Positions 9,832-19,844 of a stretch of 64,000 nucleotides of DNA are shown in pieces (within the stretch, counting starts at the first letter, position 1; each line of letters starts with the position of its first letter). A program made the position numbers and the translations under genes. Source of the stretch: Vicia villosa (taxonomy: Eukaryota > Streptophyta > Magnoliopsida > Fabales > Fabaceae); assembly GCF_029867415.1 (NCBI RefSeq), contig NW_026705313.1:372001-436000 (forward strand). Reading direction: 5' to 3'. The notes below the pieces were generated by a model. The model made no database searches, was not told the DNA's origin, and saw only the letters and a program-made list of their open reading frames with translations.

Positions 9832-12800
9832 CTAAGACGACCGTAGCTTAGACATAATCTTGGCCAGCATGTCATGAATCCCAGCATTGCTCTCAGTCTG
9901 CCTCTCCATGAATGAGCGAAACTCATCATTGATAACATCTTGCTTGTCCATACGAGAAGCTAGCTCAGCCTGATTCTTCTGAATAACCTCTAGAGTCTTC
10001 ACCAGAAGAGAGGGTTCACCAGAAGAAGCTTCACAACTTCTGTCTAGAGGGACAACATTCATAACTGCAACTTCCATTGTGTGATCATCATCTTGATTTT
10101 CCTCAACAGGAATAGTCTTAGCAGGATGATCTTCAGCATCAGCTTCTCCCATAGAAGCATCTTCTTCATATTCTGGAACAGGAAGATCAGAATCTCCATT
10201 CTCAAGAGCTTGAAGAATGGCAGCAAGATTCCTTGGAGCAGAAGGACCTTCAACTTCTGGAGGATCAACAACTTCTAGAATGACCATATTGGGCTTCTTC
10301 TCAGAAGGATTCTCCCTCAGAAAGTCAAACAGTGACTTGAAGTCTCCAGTTAGAACTGGATACCTAGGTCTCCAAACCACAATCTCCCTACAAGGATTGC
10401 TGTTCAGCTCATCAGAAACTTGTGCTTCTGCAAGTTCATCAATGAATTCCTTTTCTTCAAAAATATATCTCCCTCCAAGACGACTGAACCAGAAGTCTTC
10501 ATAGTGCCTCAGAATTCCACAAGGTCGTGGAGCAAGTTCTACAAAAATTTCCTGAAGTTCTTGAAAACAAGCATCTGCTTTTCTTCTGAACATTCTCCAG
10601 AATTTTGGCATAGCAACATCATTTAATCCAGCATGAGGAGCTATTCTGAGGGTATCAAAGACTCTTCTGACATTCCTCTTTACCATTTCATATATTACAC
10701 CAATAGGGTATGCTCGGCGAGATTTTATTTTGGTTATTGGAGAATCTGGTTTTGGGACAGAATAGGGTTGAGGTTCTCTATCAAGACAGAATGATGATTC
10801 TGCTTCATTCTCAGAATCTAACACTACCAGCTCAACTTCAGGACGAGGCTTGGGTGTGTAATTGCAGTCACAGAGCAATTGCTCATGTGATGCAGAATCT
10901 GGAAGGTCAGATAGAGAAGGATTATTTTGGGAGGTAGAAGGAATGGGTTCATAGTTTGCATGAGGTGGGGGTTGAGAAATGGATATATTTGTGTGAGGTG
11001 GAAAGAGAGTTTGAAGGGGATGAATATCAAGAACAGGGTTTTCAAGGGCCTGGTCAGAAGCAATGTTGGTTGTGGATGGAGATGGAGGAATGGGAACATT
11101 TGTGATAGGTGAATGAGGAGGGGTGAGAGCATTGGTTAAAGGAGAAGAAGGAGGTGTGAGAACATGGATGTTTATGGGTGATTCTGATGGGGCTTTTTCT
11201 GGTTGATTTTCTGGTTCAGGGGTTTGAGCAACATTTATTGGTGCAACTTCTAATCGTAAAGAAGGAGCAGAATCAGGTTCATAGAGATGTATACCTTTGG
11301 ACACCTTCTGAATTGCTTCAAACACAGCCTCAAGCTTCCTCTGCTTCTTATTCTTCTACTCTTCCACAATCTTTGCCTTTCCAAGAGAAATTTCTCTTCT
11401 TCTGGCAGATTCCAATCTCTCCTTCTCATTATCAACAACCTTCTGACCTTCAACTACTTGAGTTGTTGGTCCTTGAATAATTTCTTCTTGCTGATTCACA
11501 ACTTCTTGAGCTTCTTCTTCTTCATCCGAAGCTTCAATGATCAATTTTATTTTTCTTGTCTTCTTCTTTTCAACAGCCTGTCCATCTTCCACATTCTTAT
11601 TTTTCATCTTTCTCCTCTTCTTCTTCTTCTTCTTCTTCTTCTTCTTCTCAGCAGTCTCTTTTTCACTATCTTTATTTTCAACTAAAACTTCCTGAACTTC
11701 TTCAGCAACAACTTCTTCTTGAGCAGCTTTCTCAACAACAACAGTAGCAGCAACTACACTATGGACTACCTTCTCCTGGCTAACAGAGGGATGATCAAAT
11801 TTTCGCTTTATCCTTCTTTCCTTCTTGACAACAGCATCAGGTGCAGCTTCTGAAACATCTTCTGAAGCAGCAGGCCTGGAAGTGGAAACTTTCTTGCGAC
11901 CACCTTTAGCAGGAGCATCTCTATCTTTTTCTTCCTTGAGTGAGTTCAGATATTTAGTTCTGACTCCTGGCAGCTCACTTCTGAAGAAGGATTCAAAGTC
12001 AGCAAGAACGGGTTCTCTTCTACTTCTAGCTCCAGGAAGAGGTTGAGGGGTTTGTCTGATAGCTTCAATAATACTCATCTTTCTCAAGGTGAGAGCATTC
12101 AAGCAGCTTCCAGTATCAACAACAAGATCTTTGATGATCCCTTGAGCTTCCAAGTCCTTAACAATCTTGGAATGAACCAGAAGGTTTGTAATAATTCTTC
12201 CAAAAGGAATAATATTACACTTCTTTGTTCTGAAGGCATTTCTGGAACCCCTCACAGCAGTCCACATGTGGTTGAAGATTATGTAGATAATATCAACCTT
12301 CTTCTGAGTGGCAATGCAATACAGAATGTATTTCTGCTCATTGTTGACAAAATCTGCAGAATGGGTTGACTTCCTGTGATAGAAACACCCCAGAAGAATC
12401 TTGGTCCAGATTTTGGAGAGATCCCTCATGTTCTTGACACGCTTTGTTTTCTTCACGTCTGGATAAAGAGTAGCCAAAACTTCTTCCCAATCAGCCCTTT
12501 GATCAATTTCATGAGCACCCTCAGGGTTTCTTAGGTCAAACATCATTCTCAGAATGTTTTCAGTAACAACCACAAACTTCCCATGAACAAAAGACAGAAT
12601 TGATTTAGGGGCTACAACAGCGTGCACCCAAAATTCCTTTACATGTTCTGGGTAAACCGGTCCACACAACTCAGCAAATAATGAAGTTCATCCTTGAAAT
12701 ATGATATCTTCTTTAAGGTGAAACTCATGTTCTTCAAGACTATCAAAGTCTACCATAAGTTCATAGATAACTTCCAACTCCTTTTTGGGAATAGAGCAAG

Positions 12801-12885
12801 AGATCACAGGAACAATTTGTTGTTCTTCTTCTTGAAGATGAAGAGGAACAGAGGAACCAGCGTTGAGAGATGATGAAGCAGCCAT
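9832..12885 (-). pseudogene. Extra (so-called envelope-like) ORF of the SIRE element
   Basis: From the ATG at 12885 (MAASSSLNAGSSVPLHLQ) to the stop at 9832 the whole 3,054 bp is one frame of about 1,017 codons. It is broken only by TGA at 12688-12690 and TAG at 11356-11358. The first third has the conserved globular region (FWVHAVVAPKSILSFVHGK, NILRMMFDLRNPEGA) found in plant transposon-associated and SIRE extra ORFs. The middle is very basic and acidic, with a run of about ten Lys from a CTT repeat. The next section is Pro/Ser-rich (LTPPSSPLTNALTPPHSP), and the C-terminus is partly acidic. I see no convincing signal peptide or membrane helix, so the name envelope rests on element position only. 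An upstream ATG at 12975 is possible but less natural. Confidence 0.7.
11611..11650. repeat. (CTT)n microsatellite within the extra ORF
   Basis: About twelve CTT triplets encode a polylysine run on the minus strand. The ORF frame is kept through it. Confidence 0.85.
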
Positions 12886-12972
12886 TGAAACAGTGCTAAG
12901 ATTACAAGAAACTTTTCTGGGTATGCGTTTAGGGTTTGAGAAAAGGGCAAAGAGATTGCAAAAATGCATGCA

Positions 12973-12973
<1 letters not shown>

Positions 12974-13028
<55 letters not shown>
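12974..13028. repeat. (GA)n microsatellite in the leader of the extra ORF
   Basis: About 27 GA units lie just upstream of the extra ORF start, in the gap between the pol remnant and that ORF. Confidence 0.9.
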
Positions 13029-13031
<3 letters not shown>

Positions 13032-13350
13032 GGAGCGAAAAAGATGAACGTTATGATTTGAAATATATTTATAGAGGCGGATTTGAAAAAGAATGCAATT
13101 AAATTATGAGAATGAACAGTTACAGAATCAATTGAAATCAAATGCATTAAATGATGAGTGACGTTAGGTGAGAGAACATGGTAATTGAAATGATTTAACA
13201 CAGTTACCTAGGGCGGCGTCCCATCAGATTCACTCACGCTTTTGCCAACCGTGCACCCACGTGTTCACCATCAGAGAACACTTGATGACAGCTGTGTTGC
13301 ATTGCATTTGCTTCTGATGATGAATAGAACTTTTCATCTTCTGATTTTGA
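13029..13350 (-). other. Leader segment where RT and RNase H are missing
   Basis: Only about 320 bp without a supported frame separate the integrase end (13351) from the GA repeat. In complete copia elements about 2 kb of RT and RNase H would lie downstream of integrase. None of the RT motifs is present in any frame here. Confidence 0.7.
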
Positions 13351-14937
13351 TCACTGAATCTTACTACTATTCTTTAGAAATGATCTAGTTCTGATAGGAT
13401 CATCTTTCTTTCCAAGAATCACATCTTCTGAGTGAGCTGAGATGAGTCTAGAAGATCTTCTGACAGTTGGCTCTTCAGAAATTCTGAGATTCTCTAAAGA
13501 TGCAGCAACTTGATCTTCTGATCCTTTGCTTCTGACATTTTCAACTTTTGAAACTTTGCTTCTTGGTTCATCAGCTTCTGATATATCAATATCTATATCT
13601 GCAAAATTCTCAAACTGCATTGGCTTTTCAAGACCAAGCTTATCATCAAATCTGATATTGATTGATTCTTCTACAACCAATGTTTCAGTATTGTATACTC
13701 TGTAGCCTTTAGAGCGTTCAGAATATCCAAGAAGGAAACATTTTTGTGCCTTAGAATCATACTTACCAAGATGATCTTTAATATTCAGAATGAAACAAAC
13801 ACATCCAAAAGGATGAAAATATGAAATGTTGGGCTTTCTCTTCTTCCACAATTCATAAGGAGTTTTATTTAGAATAGGTCTTATAGAGATTCTATTCTGA
13901 ATATAACATGCAGTATTTATTGCTTCTCCCCAGAAGTGCTTAGCCATATTGGTTTCATTGATCATGGTTCTGGCCATTTCTTGTAGAGTCCTATTCTTTC
14001 GCTCTACAACTCCATTTTGCTGTGGAGTTCTAGGGCAAGAGAAATCATGGGCAATACCATTTTCTTTGAAGAACTCCTCAAAGAATCTGTTCTCAAATTC
14101 ATCACCATGATCACTTCTGACCTTTATGATTTTGCACTCCTTCTCAGATTGAATCTGAGTGCAGAATTCAAAGAACACTGAATGAGGCTCATCCTTGTGT
14201 TTTAAGAACTTTACCCATGTCTAGCGGCTATAATCATCTACGATGACTAATCCATATTTCTTCCCTCTGACAGATGCTGTTTTGATTGGTCGAAACAGAT
14301 CAATGTGCAGAAGTTCTAACAGCCTTGAGGAAGAGACAACATTCTTAGATTTGAATGCAGGTTTGGAGAACTTGCCCTTCTGACATGCTTCACAAAGAGC
14401 ATCTAATTTGTATTTCAGATTTGGGAGTCCTCTGACCAGATTTAGTTTGTTAATCTGAGAAATCTTTCTCAAACTAGCATGTCCTAATCTTCTGTGCCAG
14501 ACCCATTGCTCTTCAGAAACATACATAAGGCAAGTCACCTTCTGCTTCTCAAGATCTGAAAGATCAATCTTATAAATGCTGTTCTTTCTCTTGCCTGGAA
14601 ATAGGATTGAGCCATCCTTCTGACTTACAGCCTTGCAAGACTTTTGATTGAAGATTATATCATAACCATTGTCACTTAATTGACTTATGGACAAAAAGTT
14701 ATGTGTTAATCCTTCTACAAGAAGTACATTAGTTATGGAAGGAGAGTTACCAATACTTATGGTTCCAGAGCCAATAATCTTGCCCTTCTGATCTCCTCCA
14801 AACTTGACTTCTCCACCAGACTTAAGCACCAGGTCTTGGAACATAGACCTTCTTCCCGTCATGTGTCGCGAGCACCCAGAGTCCAGGTACCATAACATTT
14901 TGTGCTTTGTCTTCTTTGCTGCTAAGGATATCTGCAA
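13351..14937 (-). pseudogene. copia pol remnant: protease and integrase, no RT
   Basis: One frame, broken by a TAG at 14221-14223 in place of the Trp codon of YSRW, contains: the protease active site WYLDSGCSRHMTG (about 14890); the integrase zinc-binding region (HRRLGH ... CEACQKGK); and the integrase core with Asp in LLHIDLF, Asp in VRSDHGDEF and Glu in GVVERKNRTL. It continues to CFLLGYSERSKGYRVYN and ends after TRSFLKNS at 13351. Protease would process the polyprotein and integrase would insert the cDNA. Reverse transcriptase and RNase H should follow but are deleted. Confidence 0.88.
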
Positions 14938-16720
14938 CAGAAATTATCTTCTCCTTAGGTACCCACAATTTCTTGGGTCCTTTCTTGTTAGTTTTCCTCA
15001 AGTTCTGATTGAACCTGGGTTTAGCATGATAAGTAACAGGAGGAACAACATGATATTCTTTAGGTTTGGCAGCATGATATTTTTTAGGTTGTGTCACATG
15101 CTTCTTGGCGTGTGTAGTGTTAAAGCTTTTGGCATGTGAAGTGAGCCTAATATCATGTGAGTGGCCATGTTTGAACTGATCATACAATGGCTTATATGTG
15201 ATTTTCAAATCATCAACAGGTTCAAATTTGTGTGGGGTATCACCCTCATAGCCAACGCCAATCCTTTTGTTTCCAGAAACACCATATATCATAGAAGCAA
15301 GATGACTTCTGCCAATACTTCTAGATAGAAACTTTCTGAAGCTCGAGTCATATTCTTTCAGAATATGATTGAGACTAGGAATGGATTTTTCTGATTCAGA
15401 AGGAGATCCAATATCTTTGGATAATTTTAAAACTTTTTCCTTCAGTTCATAATTTTCCATTTCCAGCTTCTTAGTTTCAAATTCAAATAGCTTTTTCAGC
15501 TTTTTGTATTTGATACTAAGATGAGCCTTGAGTTCCAGAAGTTCAGTTAAACTGGAAACTAACTCTTCTCTAGATAGTTCACAAAATACCTCTTCAGAAT
15601 CTGATTCTAATGTAGATTCTGATCCGTCATCCACTGTGGCCATCAGTGCAAGGTTCTGATTCTGAATCATCCCATGTTGCCATATGACCTTTCTTCTTAT
15701 GAAACTTCTTCTTGGGATTCTCCTTCTGAAGTTTTGGACATTCATTCTTGAAGTGTCCAGGCTCATTGCACTCATAGCAGATGACCTTCTTCTTGTCAGA
15801 TCTTCTGCCTCCAGAAGATTCTCCTCTTTCAGGCTTCTTTGAACTTCTGAAGCTCTTGAACTTCCTTTGCTTGCTCTTCCAGAGTTGGTTTACCCTTCTG
15901 GAGATCATGGACAGTTCATCTTCTTCTTCTTCTAATTCTGATTCTTCAGAATCTACTTCTTCAGCCTGAAAAGCGTTAGTGCATTTTTTATAATTAGATT
16001 TTAATGCAATAGACTTACCTTTCTTCTGAGGTTCATTAGCTTCGAGCTCAATTTTATGACTCCTCAGAGCACTGATCAATTCTTCAAGAGAGACTTCATT
16101 CAGATTCTTGGCAATTTTGGAAGCAGTCATCATAGGACCCCGTCTTCTTGGCAAGCTTCTGATGATCTTCTTGACATGATAAGCCCTTATGTATCCCTTG
16201 TCAAGAACTCTCAATCAAGCAGTTAGCGTTTGAAATCTTGAGAACATCTTCTCAATATTTTCATCATCCTCCATCTTGAAGGCTTCATATTTCTGGATCA
16301 AGGCAAGAGATTTAGTCTCCTTGACTTGGGCATTTCCTTCACGGGTCATTTTCAATGACTCATATATATATCATAGGCAGTTTCCCTGTTAGATATCTTC
16401 TCATATTCAACATGAGAGATAGCATTCAGCAAAACAGTCCTACACTTATGATGATTTTTGAATTGCTTCTTTTGATCATCATTTATTTCTTGTCTTGTGA
16501 GCTTTACACCAGTAGCTTTCACTGGATGTTTGTAACCATATATCAGAAGATCCCATAAGTCACCATCTAGACCAAGGAAGTAACTTTCAAGTTTATCTTT
16601 CCAGTATTCAAAGTTTTCACCATCAAATACTGGTGGTCTAGTATAACCATTGTTACCATTTCCATTTTGTAGCTCAGCAGAGCCAGATGTAGTTGTATTT
16701 GTAGGATCTTCACCAGCCAT
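14822..16720 (-). pseudogene. copia gag with zinc knuckle, frameshifted
   Basis: The ATG at 16720 (MAGEDPTNTTTSG) starts a gag of the UBN2/DUF4219 type, with FDGENFEYWKDKLESYFLG near residue 34. A 2-bp TA expansion in a short TA run near 16365 shifts the frame. A TGA near 16214 replaces a Gly codon before LRVLDKGY. The zinc knuckle CYECNEPGHFKNEC lies near 15770. Another frame change near 15650 leads into a Lys/His-rich linker (HAKKHVTQPKKYHAAKPKEY) that precedes the protease. Gag forms the particle that packages element RNA. Confidence 0.85.
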
Positions 16721-16790
16721 CTTGACTTAAGCGTTTTTCTCTACCTGAATCTTTTCTAAACACGGTTAAGTGCTTGCACCTTAGAACAGG

Positions 16791-16803
16791 CGCTCTGATG
16801 CCA
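16791..16803 (-). other. Primer-binding site, initiator-Met tRNA type
   Basis: Two bases inside the 5' LTR the minus strand reads TGGCATCAGAGCG. The plant initiator-Met primer-site consensus is TGGTATCAGAGC, so there is one mismatch. This fixes the element's orientation. Confidence 0.85.
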
Positions 16804-16805
16804 AT

Positions 16806-17936
16806 TGAAGGATAGAAAAACACTTAGAACGAGGGGGTTTGAATAAGTGTAGCTTTAAAACTAGTAAGATAAAAACTATTTGCACAATGATTTTTATCCT
16901 GGTTCGTTGTTAACTAAACTACTCCAGTCCACCCCCTTGGAGTGATTTACCTCACCTGAGGATTTAATCCACTAATCACACAAGATTATAATGGTTTTCC
17001 ACTTAGACAACTTCTAAGTCTTCTAGAGTATAATGATCACAACCTGATCACTCTAGGAACAAACTGCTTAGATACCCTCTAAGACTTTCTAGAGTATTCT
17101 GATCAACAACCTGATCACTCTAGTTCTTACAAATTAATGTAAACAAAATCTTTTAAGAATTACAATGCTTCTTAAAAAGCTATTATCACAACTGTGATTT
17201 TCTCTTAAGTTTAAGCTTAATCTCACTAATATATTACAATAGCAATGTAGTGAGGTTGAAGATGAAGTTTGAGAGCTTTTTGAATTTGACAGCGTTTCTG
17301 TATATTTGCGCAAGTGTTCTATTCAGCTTCTCATCAGAACTTCAATTTATAGGCGTTTGAGAAGATGACCGTTGGGAGCATTTAATGCTTTGCGTATTCC
17401 GTACAGCATTGCATTTAATGTTTCACTCTTTTGTCAACTACCTCGAGCCTTGCTTTCGCTGTGTCTACTGACGTTGCCTTTAATAGCTTCTAACGTTCCT
17501 TTTGTCAGTCACCGTAGCCTGCCATCTTGTACTTGCTTCTGATTTGATGTTTGTGTAAACAACGTTTGAATATCATCAGAGTCAAACAGCTTGGTGCAGA
17601 GCATCATCATGTCTTCTGACCTTGAAGTGCTTCTTAGTGTGATACCATGAGAACTTCAGTGCTTCTGCTATTGATCTCAAGTCCTTCTCATGCTTCCATA
17701 GACCATGTTCTGATTCTGCTTGACCATCTCCAGATGTCTTTCCAGACCATGTTCTGATGTTGCATGCTGAACCTTCTGAGTCAGTGCTTCTTGCGCTGAT
17801 TTTGTGCATACTCTTTATATAATTCCTGAAATGGAAATTGCGTAGTATTAGAGTACCACATTATCTCATACAAAATTCATATACATTGTTATCATCAAAA
17901 CTAAGAATATTGATCAGAACAAATCTTGTTCTAACA
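16806..17936 (-). repeat. 5' LTR of the copia element
   Basis: This 1,131-bp terminal repeat runs from TGAAGGATAG to CTAACA and matches the 3' LTR except at about 30 sites. It would drive transcription of the element on the minus strand. Confidence 0.93.
17341..17353 (-). promoter_or_regulatory. TATA box in the 5' LTR
   Basis: The minus strand reads CCTATAAATTGAAG. The other LTR has CCTATAAATAGAAG at the same place, so this copy has an A-to-T change inside the box region. Confidence 0.5.
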
Positions 17937-17941
17937 AGACT

Positions 17942-19621
17942 TGCCCACCCGAGTTGCCCTTCGCCGCCCCTGAAACAGCGTCATCGTCATTGAAAGAAAA
18001 AGAGATAGAATCAGATGCTGCAGCTGTAACTTTGGGCACACACACTTTTGGTGTGTTTCTTTTCTTTTTCTTGCCAGGTTTGGGCCTAATAGATTTACGC
18101 AAAGGAACCGGCCCATTACAATCTGATAACTTTCTATACCTCAACTTTTTCTTTTTAACAGCACTCCCCAAAAAAATAGGGCCCACCGGAAAAGAGGAAC
18201 AGGCTGACATGGAAAAAGGATTTGAATTTGTTTCTGCCGTGTGAGAGAAGGGAGCACTTTCTGCCGTCACATCCAAACATCCTTCTTCGTGACACGTCCC
18301 ATCTCTAGCAGCCACAATTGCTTGGTCAAAAGATAAAGTCACTTTATCTATATCCTCTTCACCCCTCGAACCAATAATATAACGCCTATAGGGACTTCTT
18401 CTTTGTTCACCGGACCAAAGAGAACACCCTCATCGTCATCTTCACTCTCCCTCTCAAGCAACTCATCAGAGAAAACACCTCCATCCGTCCCTTTCTCATT
18501 CGCCGCATCCGTATGATCCTCCGCCCATTCCGAGCCCTCAGAAACCGAAGACTGATAAGAGTAGCCTTTGTTTTCCACTCTTAAAAAATTAGTACATTCC
18601 TCCTTCATCCTTAGAGAAAATAGAACCCCATCAATGGTAACATCCAAGAAGTTGGCTAGCACCATGTCAACAGGATTCTGATGAGAACTCTTGCGACATC
18701 CATGGATTTTTTGTTCAGAATATTATCGTCCGAACAAACGTAAACACCGAACGAATTCGCCAGTAATTCAAAGAACTCCACTGACCACGCGTGACAAGGA
18801 ACCCCAAAGAAATGAACCCATGCAACCATCTCTTTGTCGATGTCATTAACATTCCAAGGCCTAATGGCAACAAACCATTGTTTCCACCAAGCTTGAGCAT
18901 CACAAATGAGGTCATGGATCTCCCCTTCCTCAACTTCCTCAAGCAAGCATAGATTATCCCCCAGAGATGTGATCTTAATCTGGATATAACCCTCTGAAAA
19001 GAACCTGTCTTGAATAAAATGAGTGGTCCCCGGCGTTGAAACCACTCCGACGTAAGCCTTGGAAAGAGAAGCCCTAGACTGAGGGTCAGAAGAATATACA
19101 AGCCCATTTGCAGAAGAAGAACCAACGACAGGAAGAGACGAAACAACCTCAGCGAAAGATCTTCCTCCCTTCCGCCAAACATTACCCGAACCTCCTTCAA
19201 CCCCTTTCTGCTTCTGCTCCCCAGCCAAGCCCTTACCTTTCTACCTTTGAACCACAAGATTCCAGACCGTGCCACCCCGTTCGAACCTTGGTAAGTTAGC
19301 ATGGAGTTTCTTGCCGTCAATCTCAATCGAATCCAACCTCACCGCCAATATCCTTGAATCTCCTGACTCCCTGAATCTTCCAAACCCAAACCTCTTCCCC
19401 CATTTATTTCTCCTTGGAGATATAACCACCTCCACACACTTGCCCACACAACCGAAAAACTCGAACAAATCCTTAGCTTTAATCCTGTCCGGGAACTCAG
19501 AACAATAGACTGAAACGATGTAGGAAGCATAATCCTCACCAGCTTTCCAGTTAAACGGAAAGATATCCCACCTTGGTTTAACATTCTTGAAATGCTTCCT
19601 ATTTGCCGTCAACCACACCAT
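17942..19621 (-). pseudogene. LINE ORF1, N-terminal part (RRM and DUF4283-like)
   Basis: Starting at VWLTANRKHFKNVK (19621), the frame has an RNA-recognition-motif-like fold with an RNP1-like KRFGFGRF around residue 77. A TAG at 19241 interrupts it. The same frame then has a DUF4283-like region (FVAIRPWN, VAWVHFFGVPCHAWSVEFF). Frameshifts near 18660 and 18345 follow, then a Lys-rich tail. It continues at 7694 once the copia element is removed. ORF1 binds the LINE RNA in the ribonucleoprotein. This copy is dead (one stop, two frameshifts). Confidence 0.75.
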
Positions 19622-19844
19622 GCCTTGGAGGAAAATGGATTAGGTGGATGGAAGCTTTGATCTTTTCTAGTAAAATGTCGGTTTTGGTGAATGGTAGTCC
19701 TACGAAAGAATTTGTGGTTGAGAAAGGGCTTAGACAAGGGGATCCGTTGTCTCCTTTTCTTTTTGTCATTGTTGCGGAGGCTTTGAAGGGTTTAGTTAAC
19801 AAGGCGGTGGGGTTAGGTGAATATGTCGGTTTCAACATTAGGCA
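19622..19844 (+). pseudogene. LINE RT fragment (fingers/palm) before the solo-LTR insert
   Basis: The plus-strand frame from KWIRWMEALIFSS contains SVLVNGSPTKEF and LRQGDPLSPFLF, the RT motifs just before the catalytic FADD box. It stops at FNIR, where the TG of the inserted element begins. Removing 19845-22190 (2,346 bp, a multiple of three) rejoins it to RKCCVDILQFADD. Confidence 0.85.

Larger units (their letters stand above)
7695..17936 (-). mobile_element. SIRE/Maximus-type Ty1-copia LTR retrotransposon, RT deleted
   Basis: The 10,242-bp element starts TGAAGGATAG and ends GTTCTAACA, with target duplication AGACT at 7690-7694 and 17937-17941. LTRs of 1,134 and 1,131 bp differ at roughly 30 positions by eye. 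On the minus strand the order is 5' LTR, initiator-Met-type primer site, gag, protease, integrase, then a long extra ORF, a repeat-rich segment, a polypurine tract and the 3' LTR. The extra ORF downstream of pol is typical of the SIRE lineage. Reverse transcriptase and RNase H are absent: integrase sequence ends at about 13351 and the extra ORF leader follows. All frames carry disabling changes, so it is non-autonomous. Confidence 0.92.

Noticed and set aside
11287..11747. Leu-, Phe- and Ser-rich plus-strand open frames
   Set aside because: They are antisense shadows of the extra ORF and the CTT repeat of the copia element.
9832..12885. Naming the extra ORF a viral envelope
   Set aside because: No signal peptide, cleavage site or membrane helix is visible. 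Only its position in the element suggests the name.
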